NCBI GenBank assembly: GCA_020310875.1
Contig: CM035416.1
Span: 76,681,080-76,745,079, forward strand
From: Ceratopteris richardii
Taxonomy: Eukaryota > Streptophyta > Polypodiopsida > Polypodiales > Pteridaceae
Reading direction: 5' to 3'
Length of the DNA: 64,000 nt
The notes under the pieces were generated by a model. That model made no database searches. It was not told the origin of the DNA and saw only the letters and a list, made by a program, of their open reading frames with translations. Shown piece by piece: positions 33,730 through 45,260 of this stretch (its first letter is position 1; each line of letters begins with the position of its first letter). The translations under genes and the position numbers were made by a program.

Positions 33730-34355
33730 ATTCAATTACTCTTGTAAAACACATGAAATGTAAAACATCATTTTAATAGAAATATAATGTCTAGTTCTGC
33801 TTCCACTTTGTGTTCAGCTTGATTTATCTTGAGCATTTCTCTGATGAATGTGTGAATGTTTATTAGTATAATTTTGTTGATTATAATCTTCTCTTGGGAA
33901 TGCTTTTGTGAAATTTATTTCATATTCTGTGAATATGGCCCAGCATTCAATGACGATCTTAACTATACAAAGGGGATGATCTTAATTGCCTTGTTAAAAT
34001 GTTTCAATTTTTGCAACACATGTACTCTGATTTTTGAGTAGCTTTTAATCATCTATAATATGTGCTTGTTGAGGTTATAGATGTAATGAAGGAGCTTCCC
34101 GAACTCTTACTTGTACCTTCAACTCTAATCTCGTCAAATATCATGATGTGGGATTCTTGATCATGTTGAACAACTAGTTTTAATGGCACCAAGTATTTTA
34201 TTATATATATCTTGACTACTTGGGATATGAGATCAAGATTCTAGTGACAATATTTACAAGCAAGAACAAGTGATGCTTTCTAGATATTGTAAAATGCCCA
34301 CTTTATTGCTTGATATCATGGTCTTTAGGTAAAAATGAATAGAGAACATGTCTTT
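33730..34355. other. 3' flank of the methyltransferase-like gene inside the transposon
   Basis: AT-rich, no gene. Candidate polyadenylation context AATAGAAATATAATG at 33775-33790. No subterminal array like that on the left side. Confidence 0.5.
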
Positions 34356-34381
34356 GTTCTCCTTTGTTGTGACTCAGTGTT
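34356..34381 (-). repeat. Right terminal inverted repeat of the DNA transposon
   Basis: Ends GACTCAGTGTT, complementary to the left end; followed directly by AAGA (34382-34385) and resumed Element 2 sequence. Confidence 0.9.
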
Positions 34382-34385
34382 AAGA

Positions 34386-36410
34386 GGAAAGACACCTAAA
34401 AGCAAGAGAAGAAGGAACTTCTCAGGGAGCTAGAACAATGAGAGACCCAACCTACACACCAATAATTTTTCCAGATGAGGAATTTGAGCCTCATGGTTGG
34501 GCAAAAATCTTAACCACCATGGACATTGGTGTCAATGAAGAACAATGGACACCTCATTGTGATGAGGAGGGTTATGATATCTCTGTGTTCATGTGTGAGC
34601 CCTTGCTAGAAGAGTGTGACCCAAGGGATGTCACAAAAGAAGAAACAAATGACGATGATCTAGAATCCATCGTCATGTATAGTTTCTTTAATTCAGAGGA
34701 GCACTATCTAGGAGACATAGGAGTATTTACCCAAAAAGAAGAAGACCTCTCACTAGCATTAAAACTATGAATTCAAGGGAGCGAAGTAAAGGTAGTCAAA
34801 AGAAAAAGAAAAGAAAAGTAGTGAAACAAGAAGAGGAGGAATCATTGTTTGAAGTACCAGAGAACTTCAAGAAATATGAAGTTGAAGACCAAAAAATTTT
34901 AGTACGAATGCCTAAGAGAGAGGTCATCATAGGAGAAGCATATGATAATAAAGAAAAGACCAAAAAAATTGTGGTAACCATTGAAGAGAATGAAGAGCAT
35001 TGTACGTACATAGGAGAAGACCTAAGTGCACTAGAAGAAGTAGAGCTTGTAGCTTTATTAAGGGAATGTAGGGACATGTTTGTGTGGACCTATAGAGACT
35101 TGAAGGGGGTGGACCCGGAAATATGTTCATACAATCCCCATGACGGTTGATGCTAAGCCCACCAAACAAAAGCCCTACACATACAATGACACTTACACAG
35201 CAAAAATAAAAGAAGAAATTGACAGGCTGATTGAAGTTGGATTTATCTATGAGATTGAGCATACTGAATGGGTGTCCCCCATTGTAGTGGTTCTCAAGAA
35301 GAATGGAAAATTATGGGTGTGTATTAACCTTAAAAAAATTAATGTCGCTACGATTAGAGATATTTATCCGCTTCCAATCACCGAACATTTACTGGAGCGG
35401 GTTGCAGATAAGGAAGTTTATGGCTTCCTTGACGGATTTTCAGGTTACAACCATGTAGCCATTGCCCCAGAGGATCAACACAAGACGGCCTTTGCCACAG
35501 AATGGGGAATCTTTGCATTTTGTGTGATGCCATTTGGACTCACCAATGCACCTGCAACATTCCAAAGGCTCATGTGTCATGTCTTCAAAGAGTTCTGGCA
35601 AAAGAGCTTAGAAGTATATGTGGATGATTTGTGTGCACAAGAAAGAAGACACCACATCCCTAAGCTCAAAGAGATGTTCAACAAGTGTAGAGAATATCGA
35701 GTGTGTCAGAACCCAGAAAAGTGTGTGTCCATGGTACGACAAGTTAAGATCTTAGGTCATATTGTTTCTAAGAACGGAATATCAATAGATGAGGACAAAG
35801 TCAAACCCATAGAAGAGTTGCCAAGGCCAAGGAATGTTAAAGAGGTACAAGCCTTTATGGGCCATTGTGGATATTACCGTAGGTTTATCCACATGTATGC
35901 AATCATAGCTAAACCTCTTTATGTCCTGTTGAAAAATTTTGAGTGGAATGACAAATGTGAAAAATCCTTCAATGAGTTGAAGAGACATTTGTGCATAGCA
36001 CCAATATTGGCTACTCCTTATTGGAATAATCCATTCCATGTCCATGTAGATGCCTCCAATCATGCAATAGGATGTGTGCTAGCACAACCCACAAGTGAAG
36101 GAAATCTAGATTTGCCTATAGCATATGCTAGCAAGCAGTTGAATGCTGCTGAATGAAACTATACCACAATCAAAAGAGAAGGCCTAGGCATGGTATATGC
36201 AGTAAAGAAATTTAGACACTACCTATTGGCCAATAAGTTCAAGTTTTTCACTGCTCACCAAGTTTTGTTATATTTGTTCAATAAACCTTGAAGTACCGGA
36301 TGCTTAGTAAGATGGTTCCTCTTACTAATGGAATATGACTTTGAAGTTATTGTCAAGAAAGGTAGGACCCACCTCAGGGCAGATCACCTTTCTCGCATCA
36401 CTTCAGGAGA
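34386..36410 (+). pseudogene. Element 2 linker, reverse transcriptase and RNase H
   Basis: Resumes the acidic linker (34438-34770, then a Lys-rich patch at about 34790). The RT stretch (35140-36156) has WVSPIVVVLKKNGKLWVC, FLDGFSGYNHVAIA, MPFGLTNAPATFQRLM and VYVDDLCA, and is open across the stop found in Element 1. RNase H begins FHVHVDASNHAIGC; a stop at 36154-36156 (CAATGA in place of the Arg codon) breaks it, and the Asp of the FFTDHQ motif reads Ala (FFTAHQ). Confidence 0.92.
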
Positions 36411-38094
36411 GCCACCACATGGAGTGTCTGATGAGTTGCATGGTGCTTATTTGTTCAATTTGGAAGTTGCTCCTAAATGGGAAAATAAGTTGGTACCTAT
36501 CCTAACCTTCAGACCTACAAATAAGAACATGAAAACATCCAAAGAAGAAATTGTAAGATCACTAAACTATCAAATATTGGTAGGAAGTATGTACAAACAC
36601 GATACAGAGGGTGTATTAGCTTGTTGTGTTGAGGATGATGAACATAGTAGTTGGTTGCAACAAACCCATGAAGGATTGCTACTGGATCACTATTCTAAAC
36701 AACGAACATTGAAAAATCTAAAACATTTAGGAGTGTATTGGCCTAGCATAGACAAAGAAATACATGAGTGGATTAAGAATTGTCCAGTGTGCCAGGAAAA
36801 ACCCCCAGTGGAGCATGCTACCCTTTATCATGTGTCATTAATTCGAGAATGGAGTGCTCCATTGGTAGAATTTATGAGATCAAGAACATTACCCAGCGAG
36901 GCTAGTCTAGCAAGAAGACAGTGGAGTAAGAGGCTCAGGACTATGCCTTAGTAGGAGAAAACCCATATCGAAGAGGCAAAGATGGTTACTTAAGATTATG
37001 CGTTCATGAATCAGATTATTTGAAAATCTTAGAAACTGCACACAGTGGTGTTGCAAGTGGACACTTTGGGCCAGAACGAGTAATTAAGACCATTCTATTC
37101 TCAGGACTTTGGTGGCCCACTCTTCATATGGATGCACATACCTATGTGAAGAGATGCGACACATGCCAATGTGCACAATATCCTATCAAGAGAGATGAGA
37201 TGCCCTTGAGGCCAATGATGGGAGGACATGCATTATCGAAGTGGGATATAGACTTTGTAGGTCCCGTTAACCCCCCAGCTAGAAACTCCAATGCAGAATA
37301 CAATATTGTAGCCATATATTACCTTACAAAGTGGGTAGAAGTAAAAGCCACGACAAAGAATAATGCTCAAATGACAGCTAAGTTCTTATTTGAGAATGTG
37401 TTCACCAGATATGGATTACCAATAGAGTTAGTAAGTGATAGAGGCACGCATTTCTTGAATGAAGTCATTGAAAACCTTCTCCAAGAATTCTTGGTGAATA
37501 CATAAGAATTCTGCCCCCTATCATCCACAAGCTAATGAACAAGCGAAGAGCACAAATAAGGTCCTATGCAATGTATTGACAAAAATGGTAAATAATAAAT
37601 GCTTTGATTGGGATAAACAACTTCATCATGTTGTTTGGGCTTACTGAGTTTCCTTCAAAATGGTACTCAATGCCACCCCATTTTAGGTGTTCTTCGGATA
37701 GAATGTTGTATTACCATTAGAATTCTTGATCCTGACTTTAAAAGTAGCACAAGAACATGAGTGGAATGGACATGAGTTGTCCTCCAAGATACTTCATATA
37801 AAACGCTTAGGTGAGATGAGGCTATGAGCAGTAGCAGGCATCTATGCTGCAAAGAAAAGACAAAAGGCATACTTTGATGCACACATCAAGGATAAAGGAT
37901 TGAAAGAGGTAGACCTAGTGTTGGTTTACACACTAAAGCAGCATGCTCGTAAATTGGAAAAAAGAGGATATGGACCCATGATCATTTATAGAATTTCCAC
38001 TAGTGGTGCAGTTCAATTGGCCACTCTAGAAGGTGACATATTTCCAACCTATATTAGTGGATGTCGAGTAGAGTATATCAAAAACCTCTTATAG
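36411..38094 (+). pseudogene. Element 2 integrase with tandem zinc modules
   Basis: First H2C2 module at 36650-36800 (QQTHEGLLLDH ... NCPVC). The second, at about 37035-37175, is complete (TAHSGVASGH ... RCDTC). Core: DIDFVGPV and LVSDRGTHFLN. A one-base insertion near 37497 shifts the frame, and the third catalytic residue reads Lys (EQAKSTNK) where Element 1 has Glu. The C-terminal part (37861-38094) with KDKGLKEVDLVLVYTLKQHA is present here but deleted in Element 1. Confidence 0.9.
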
Positions 38095-39070
38095 AGGATA
38101 TGCTAATGAGACTCAACACTGCTAAGAAGAGAAAAGCATAAGATTTAAGGATTAGAGAAGAAGCACAAGTAGAGGCTCGAGAGTGCATTAGATGAAATAA
38201 GTTAAGACGAAAAGGCCTAGATGTCAATTCCAATGCTTCAAGATATCACATAGCCATGTGCCAAACATAGGTGCAATTGCTTCTTGAATCATAGACCGAC
38301 GTCCCTTTGTGACCGCAGAGGTAGGACAAGGAAAAAATGTAAGGACTGTGAGAGCATTGATTGACTCAAGTGCAGCAACTAGTGCAGTTCGACTTTCATA
38401 CTGCCAAGACCTACAATTGAACATCAATCCAATAGAAGCCTATCTCATAGGATTGGGAGGTGTGGAAACCCCTTGGTTGGGTGAGGTGGATCTTCCCATC
38501 TACCTTCAAGATGTCCCAATGATAGTCAAAGTGCTAATGTGTCAAGATGAGGACCTTATGGAACCACTTGTCTTGGGTCAAGATTGGATCTATGACCATG
38601 CAGTCAACTTAAACCTAAGAAGTCAACTTCTTCAAGTTTGGGTAGATGAACAATGCATTACATTAGAATTAGATACATGCATGCTCACAAATCCAAGTGT
38701 CATACATTCTTTTAGTTCTTCTAAGACTAATCCTCGAGAAGAGGATGTTGAGTGTGTCTACAGATCTATGATGCAAAAGGACTCAATCCTAGAAGAAGAG
38801 CCTCAAAGGCATGTGGATCTATCTTCTTTTTCAAAAACTAGTGTAGCCACAGTAGTTTCACCACAAAGGCAAGCACAAAAGTTCAAGACAAATGTTATAT
38901 CGAATAGAAAGACACCATTCAAGAAGAAAGTAGTTACAAGCATGAAGCACATCTGGGTACAAAAAGGAGGACATCCACTGGCCTTGCCCCCACAATTCCC
39001 GTCCAGGCAAGCCAACCATGCTAAAAGAAGAAACAAGCAACTAGGACAAGCTCAACCACAAGGTATCTGA
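38095..39070 (+). pseudogene. Element 2 second protease-like domain (PR2)
   Basis: RPFVTAEVGQGKNVRTVRAL then IDSSAATSAVRLSY (the glycine of DSG replaced by Ser), YLIGLGGVETPWLGEVDLPI, and EPLVLGQDWIYDHAVNLNLR, open from 38309 to 39070 in one frame. This copy shows that PR2 and its basic tail form one continuous product. The upstream 38095-38300 contains the Arg/Glu-rich linker with stops. Confidence 0.75.
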
Positions 39071-40480
39071 AAAATTTGGGTGCCTTAACAAGGGCAATTA
39101 GAAATGTGGGTGCCCAAGGAACTCTTACATACACAAAACCCTAGGCCCTCACTCATGAGAAAGGTCCTAACAAAGAAGCCAAGGAGAAGCAAGGGTCAGA
39201 ACCAAGCACAGAAATCAAAATAAGATCAACTCACCTCTTCATCATTAGTAAGAAGACAATCATCAAGGGTATGGGTCCGGAAGCCAAAAGTATTGGTAGC
39301 CCCCACAGAACCAAAGAACCAACCACATGGGATATAGCATTTAAGAAACCATCCAAAGATGAAGAAGCCCAAGGTGATCTCTACGCAACTGAACATGGTT
39401 CTCAAATGGATCCCTATAAGGAGGAATGCTCAGTTGTCATCTCGAGATCCATTGGATACCTCTAAACATAGATGGCATCAAGTCTGTAAGTAACATCAGA
39501 AGCCTCGACGTGCAAAAACCATGTGCCTTTGGCACAACCCTGTCTTTTGCACCACTCAGGTCATGCATTTCTAGAGTATGCATTAATATAAGGCCACATT
39601 ACATGGCCGTGCATAGACACCTTTGAGAGTCCTAGGCACAAGAGCACATTGACATATGTCAACTATTTTTATTGATACTAACATCTTTCTTCTTGTTTTG
39701 TGACATTGCTCCTTTAAAAAAGAGAGAGAGAGAGAAAGAAAAAAACAAGAATAGGACCATGCGTTGAGAATCTCATCAGTGAATCATCAACAAGGACATC
39801 CATCAACAATGAAAGACAAGTCAATGGTCAATCACCATGATGGGAGTACAACATGAAGAGCTGAACATCGACCAACCTTTCACATTGGTAAGAATCCCCT
39901 ACCTTGGGAACACTATAACAATGATATATTAGGAAACCTCTTCGTCAACATCCCTTGAGCACTTAGCTCAAGACCCAATTTTTTGCACCATAGTTCTTAC
40001 AATGTATTCCCCAAGTAAGCATGCATATGGCCACATTACAAGACCGTGCACAAGGCACATCTTTTCTTCAACCCATGCACTAACACACTTACCCATCATT
40101 CATTATGGGTTACGACTACTTGGCATGATATCTATAAAAACCATGTTTGAAAGATCTAGAGGACATCAAGGTTATAACATCAATAGCTATGAAGGACTCA
40201 CCGTCGACAACTGCTCAACAACAACATTTACAACCTCTTTTGAGCAACTAGTCATTCTTGGAAGCTCACAAATACGTGGTCATGTTGGAATCCAAGGAAG
40301 CAGTACATACAAAGGGACTCAGCCTAGCAAAGGCAAACAACACCATAATGAAGAATAGGACAACAGACCCCCCTACATGTGTAAGACAGACTGCTCTTGT
40401 TGATACATGATGGACACTACCTCTCAAAGCACTACATGGAACAACCACTACAACAAGGGTCTGTCAGGGACGACATACTC
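39071..40480 (+). other. Element 2 basic tail remnant and 3' untranslated region
   Basis: KIWVP- and MWVPKELL-type motifs persist to about 39330, then no coding signal. A GA-rich microsatellite lies at 39719-39745. The place where Element 1 carries the Argonaute piece is ordinary sequence here (39669-39770). The polypurine tract GAGGGGGGGAG is at 40481-40491. Confidence 0.6.
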
Positions 40481-40491
40481 GAGGGGGGGAG

Positions 40492-41097
40492 TGTTGGCAC
40501 TCAAGGTCAAGCATAAGACCAAGGAATGCTTCAAAGAAATGGACACATAAGAAGAGGGAGCATATAGGGAGCTGCAAGAAGTGTATGTCAAATTTTTAGA
40601 AGAAGTCCCTATAAAAATAGTGATTTTGATCACTAAAAACCATTCTAAATATAATTTCATAATTTTCCAACTCCATTTTGCTCAAGCCAAGGATTCCTCA
40701 AGCTTGAGGAGTATTAGAAGTAGCGACCTACCAATTTTAATATTTTTTAGAGTCTATTTCAGCCCTAAATGAGCCCTGGAACCTAATTTTTAACTAAGCC
40801 AGACATTAGGTCTGGACAGGGCCAAAACTGCTCAAAAAACTATAAAAAGAGCTAGAGAGCTCATTTTTGGGGTTGGCTTGTTAGAGTTGAAGCTTTGTAA
40901 GAGAGTTCTTTTGTAATAGAAGCTTTCCATTGTTCCTCTCTTTGCTCTTATCATGTGCATGTGTGTGTATATGTATGTCCATGTTTGTGTGCTTTAACTC
41001 ATGCACTTGTGCCTTCACTCGCTCATGGTCTTCATACCAGTCCTCACGTCTTCGTGGATAAACAAGTAAAGGAGGTGGTGCTTATGCTTGGGTTACA
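40492..41097 (+). mobile_element. Element 2 3' LTR (606 bp)
   Basis: Starts TGTTGGCACTC, ends GGTTACA. Aligns along its whole length with Element 1 LTRs. The U3 palindrome is at 40695-40710 and the TATA box (CTATAAAAAGAGC) at about 40839-40851. Confidence 0.9.
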
Positions 41098-42450
41098 CAT
41101 GCATTCCAACATTGGTACAAATAATATTGAATGTTCAAGGTTTGATGGTGTAAGGATGGTCAATTTGTTTTATCATGGTTATCTCAGTTTGATGGCTTTT
41201 ATTCCCATGAATCCGACTTGGAGATTGAGGATGTGAAGTTTTCCACCAACTACTTGGTGGGTATTGCACAAATTTGATGGAACGATCTACAGAGTAGTGA
41301 AAAATTGACCAACAACATGGCAAACATTCAAAGAGAAAGTCTAAGAATCTTTTCTTCCTCCTCATTTTATGTTACATGATCATCGTTAATGGACCACATT
41401 TTCATGGATGGAAGATGATACTTTCACAACATATAAAACACACTTTTGGCAATGATTTCTTCTTGATTGAAGGTTGAGACAATTCTCAAAGAAACTCTGT
41501 AGAGGAAGTCTAAAGATGGTTTAGAGATGAGAAACCAATCCAAGCTCAAGACACTATGAACTACATATCCTTGTGAGGCTATTTCTTTTGCTTATGATGT
41601 AGAGAAAGAGTTTTACTCAATTTCCAAGTTAATTTTTCAAGAATCTTGTCAATTACAACCAAAGGTTAATCCTAATTTTCCTTCAAATCACAATTTCTTT
41701 ATCATGGTCACCTACTTCCAATTTTTCATCAACTATCTTAGCCTTATCATCTCAAAATACCAATCCTTCTAACCTACAAACCTCAATGATGGATGCTCAA
41801 CAAAGCAGGTCACACATACCTATTGGAATTGTAGCAAACCTAGACACACCAAAGCAAAGTGCAGATTACATCCTTCCAACATGATACTTGTGGTAGCTCA
41901 AGTCCAAAACATTGAAGTGGCTCAATAGGAAAATCATCTCCATTGGATTGAGGAAGCTTTGGAAAATGACGTAGCTAGCTTGTATAATGAAAGTAATTCA
42001 TTCTTTACTTTGCATGAAGGGAAATATTAATGATAGGAATGTTACTATTTTGCATGATGGTGGAAGATCACATGATTTTATTTAACACACATTATTGCAT
42101 GATTTAGATTCAAAGTCTTTCCTTCGATGCATAAAGTTAGAGTTGCATTTCAATGGAAATAGATATAATGTAACAAGTGAAGTGCATGATGTTAAGTTTT
42201 ATATTGGCCCTTATGTAGATGCAGAAAATATTTTTGTTTGATACTTTAAAATCTTAATACATTGTACTTGGTATTAATTTCCATCATCGTTATAATCCAT
42301 GCATTGATTATCATATGCATACCTTCAGTTTTGAATTTAAATGCCAATGTATTTCTTTATCTTCACGCATGATTTTACAACCATTTCTTTTATTTAGTCA
42401 TATCCAACTTAAATGTCCATTTAAGAAAGGCTATAATTCATTATATAGGT
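41098..42450 (+). pseudogene. Decayed gypsy gag and protease remnant
   Basis: Very decayed plus-strand piece of another gypsy lineage. A zinc-knuckle remnant NCSKPRHTKAKCRLHP lies at about 41830-41880. A protease-like HDGGRSHDFI (for DSGxxHNFI) is at about 42053-42085, followed by KLELHFNGNRYNV and SEVHDVKFYIG. No open frame longer than about 90 codons remains. Confidence 0.55.
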
Positions 42451-42531
42451 TTTTGTAAATAACATAATCAATTATATACTAAACTTTCATATGCAAACAA
42501 ATACTTTATAGGTCCCTATAAGGATTGTTTT

Positions 42532-42759
42532 TGTTGGAAATTGAGGTATGTGGAAGCACACGAACAACATAAGGAAGAAGAAGAAGCTTGGAGCACAACA
42601 CACAATATTGAATGTATTACCAAGAGAATGTATCAAGATAAGTAACATGTTAGGGTTATAGGAATATATACAAGCCAAGGGAAGAAAACCTCCTAAAGAG
42701 GGAAAAAAGTGCCTCGATGGTCGTGGTGTGTTCACACACATCACTACCGAAATATATCA
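42532..42759 (-). mobile_element. Copia LTR, short type (228 bp), minus strand
   Basis: Complement begins TGATATATTTCGGTAGTGATG and ends CCAACA. It matches the plus-strand LTR at 60208-60434 along its length. The purine tract (plus-strand ATCCCCCTGGGAT) beside it at 42764-42776 shows it is the 3' LTR of the minus-strand copia RNase H at 42825. Confidence 0.85.
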
Positions 42760-42824
42760 AAAAATCCCCCTGGGATTGATGGGGTGAACAAGGAGTTGGC
42801 ACCCATGTATAAGGAAGTGCCAAG

Positions 42825-43990
42825 CTATGTGGTATCAATCCACAAAAGGAAGTAAGCCCAAAGCTTTGTGGAAAGCTTCAAACTTCTCCCTAGTGAGTGC
42901 CTTTGTGAAAAGGTATGCAACGTTCTCCTGTGTGGCCACATATGCCAAACTGATCTCTCTAGCAGACAACCTGTCCCTGAGATAATGATAGTGCACATCA
43001 ATGTGCTTAGTGTGAGCATGGAACACAGGGTTCCTCGCAACTGCCAATGCGCTCTAACTGTCAGTAAAGATGGTGGTGGCTTAAGATTGACCAACACCCA
43101 AATTATCCATAAGGCATTTGAGCCACACACACTCAACAATCGCTATGAAAGCTACCCTATACTCAGTCTCACAACTAGAAGGGGCCATAGTAGGATGTCT
43201 CTTGCTCAATCAAGCTATGCATGAGCTACCAAGCATGAAGCAAAAACCACTGGTACACACACGAGTGTCATAGCAACTAGCCCAGTCATAGTTAAACAAA
43301 GCATGTAAATCTGACGATAGTGATCCCCCCTTGGGATAAAACAATCCAAGTAGTCGGGTACCATCAAGTAGCAAAATATGCGCTTAATCACCTACCAATG
43401 CTTGACACCTAGGCAATGCATAAACTTGCATGTGAAACAGCAAACTGAATATTTGGTCGAGTATTGCATAAGTAAATCAAGCATCCAATAGCCCACTGAT
43501 AGAGAACAACACCAAATGCATCTCCAACATCATGAAGACTCAATTGTAAAGCTGTTTCCATAGAAGTGGCAATAGGTTTGTAGTCGTCAAGGCCAAAACA
43601 CTGCAATAATGTGTCAATACTTTTTTTTGACACAAAGCTTTTTAGCCATGCATAAATTGAATGCCCAAATAATGATGCAAATGCCCCAAATCTGACATCT
43701 TAAATGAGGCATGCAAATCAGCCTTAAAATCAACAATATGCTTTTCATTAGAACCAATGAGTAGCATGTCATCAACATAGACAACAATGATCGGCAGCAC
43801 ATCATTTGCACGCTAACATATAAGGTGCTCTTAGCTTGACTGTTCTCAAAACCATGTGCAATCAAGTAGGCATGTATCTTTTCATACCAAGCATGTGGTG
43901 CTTGCTTCAAACCATATAATTTCCTTTTCAACCTGCACAATTTGTTTTCATGCCCTTTCAACACATACATGCTGAGAACTAGGTTTTTGT
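42825..43990 (-). pseudogene. Copia reverse transcriptase and RNase H remnant
   Basis: Minus strand. RNase H end at 43047-42835: NPVFHAHTKHIDVHYHYLR, ATQENVAYLFTKAL. RT C-terminal part at 43633-43409 and RT core at 43990-43640: LYGLKQAPHAWYEKI. The catalytic YVDD region is frame-shifted at about 43760-43780. Several stops. The right end joins directly to gag sequence (see findings), so protease, integrase and the RT start are missing. Confidence 0.85.
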
Positions 43991-44590
43991 TGGGAGTTTG
44001 AATCCTCACCAAGATTCTTTTCTTCAATAATCAGCATAGATACCAGATCAGCAAAATTTGGAATATTTTCCCTAGTCTATACAATAGTTCTGAACTGCTT
44101 ATATGCAGCTCCTAAACCACAAAGGCACACTTCCACCTTATCATCATCATCCACATTCATGCCAATAAATGCAAGTGACTCACATGCTTTTGATTTTTAG
44201 GGTGTAGTCACTTACCGACATGCCCTTCTTCTCCAATGTATGCAGCTTGTTCTTGAGTTGCAATTTTCATGCCTTTGTATTGGTCTCATACAATGTGACC
44301 AAACTGTTCCAAGCCTCTTTCGGAGTCTTGGCATCCTGTATTCGTCCAATCATGCTATCCTATATGCTAACAAATAGCCAATACATTACCTTTCATGCTC
44401 CTTGATTCCATTCTTCATACACTCTTAACTGGTCTATAGTCCGATTCCTCTCTGGTAACTGTGGATCATTTTCGTTCTCTCCTTCGATGTACTTCCAGTA
44501 GCCTTTTCCCATCAAGAAATTCATCATTCTGAATCTCCAAGCATGGAAGTTGCTCTTGTCCAACTTATTGCTCATAAGCTGACTCATTCC
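43991..44590 (-). pseudogene. Copia gag fragment fused to RT by an internal deletion
   Basis: Minus strand. Gag start at 44587: MSQLMSNKLDKSNFHAWRFR, then MNFLMGKGYWKYIEGENE; decayed gag continues leftward to about 43991. The leader runs to the primer site at 45016-45027. Confidence 0.8.
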
Positions 44591-45015
44591 ATCTGTGTTT
44601 TACATTTCTGTAGCTATTCACAACACTACAAAACACTTCAAGCGGCACTTTTGCTTGAACACTACCGCACTATGACATGATAGTTTGATCTCAAAAAAAC
44701 ATAGTTTTCGTGTATCAACAGTACACATAATCAATTGAAATTCTGGATCTGGAATATGTGAGTGTTGTAGAACACGATGCAAGTTATAGTTTTTGAAACT
44801 GACCTGGTTTTTCTATGGGCCCCACCTTGCGAGCTCGAAATGGAGGTTGATATGGCTACAAAACTTTGATATGATCACGAAAATATTTTGAGGTCTTCTA
44901 CCGTCATGGCAATTTTCGTAGCAATCTGAGGTCGTCTGTGAATCGCGCTTTCTCCTTGCCTTCTCACGTACTCTTCACCGTTGGCCTTCTCCATGAGCTC
45001 TCTACAGCCACACTG
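44591..45015 (-). other. Copia leader
   Basis: Untranslated leader between primer site and gag; no other feature seen. Confidence 0.5.
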
Positions 45016-45027
45016 GCTCTGATACCA
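45016..45027 (-). other. Primer binding site, initiator tRNA-Met type
   Basis: Plus-strand GCTCTGATACCA, directly beside the LTR start at 45028. Confidence 0.88.
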
Positions 45028-45260
45028 TGTCATAAGGAAGGAGATAAGGAAGAGATCTCACACACACACACATTCACAATCAAAGAGAAGCACACACTCA
45101 AATTGAGGCAAGGAAGAATGATCTTCTTCTTCTTCTATTACATAAAAAGGAATGTACAAGAATGACCTAAAAATAAGAATACAACTACTGCAATAAAGAT
45201 CGATATATAAGGAAAAACCTAATGTTCGCAACCAACACTGAGGTAACACAAAAAAATGAA
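45028..45260 (-). mobile_element. Copia 5' LTR, minus strand (outer end uncertain)
   Basis: Begins TGTCATAAGGAAGGAG on the plus strand. It does not resemble the 228-bp LTR at 42532-42759, so the gag and RT parts may come from different elements. A TATA-like TTATATAT lies on the minus strand at about 45213-45205. Confidence 0.4.

Larger units (their letters stand above)
28716..34381. mobile_element. DNA transposon carrying a transposase-like gene and a methyltransferase-like gene
   Basis: 5666 bp with terminal inverted repeats at 28716-28741 (begins AACAGCGAGTCGTAACAAAC) and 34356-34381 (its complement begins AACACTGAGTCACAACAAAG), matching at 21 of 26 positions. AAGA is present on both sides (28712-28715, 34382-34385). 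Comparison with Element 1 at 19932-19960, where the host sequence is uninterrupted, gives exactly this 4-bp duplication. Two genes are divergent: a transposase-like gene on the minus strand (left) and an amino-methyltransferase-like gene on the plus strand (right). I do not recognise the superfamily; the 4-bp duplication and LDN/ENKN/GHTH motifs are the clues. Confidence 0.9.
27087..41097 (+). mobile_element. Element 2: 5'-truncated relative of Element 1
   Basis: Lacks 5' LTR, leader and gag core. It starts at the sequence CCAGCTGAACAATCAAAG, which in Element 1 lies only about ten bases after the nested element (18313). Linker, PR1, RT, RNase H, tandem zinc modules, integrase, PR2, tail and 3' LTR follow in the same order, about 90 percent similar by eye. 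It carries many stops and is interrupted by the DNA transposon at 28716-34381. Confidence 0.9.

Noticed and set aside
28712-34385. 8-bp target duplication (AGAGGAAG/AGAGGAAA)
   Set aside because: Comparison with the empty site in Element 1 shows that part of this similarity was already in the host sequence; AAGA is the duplication consistent with both junctions.
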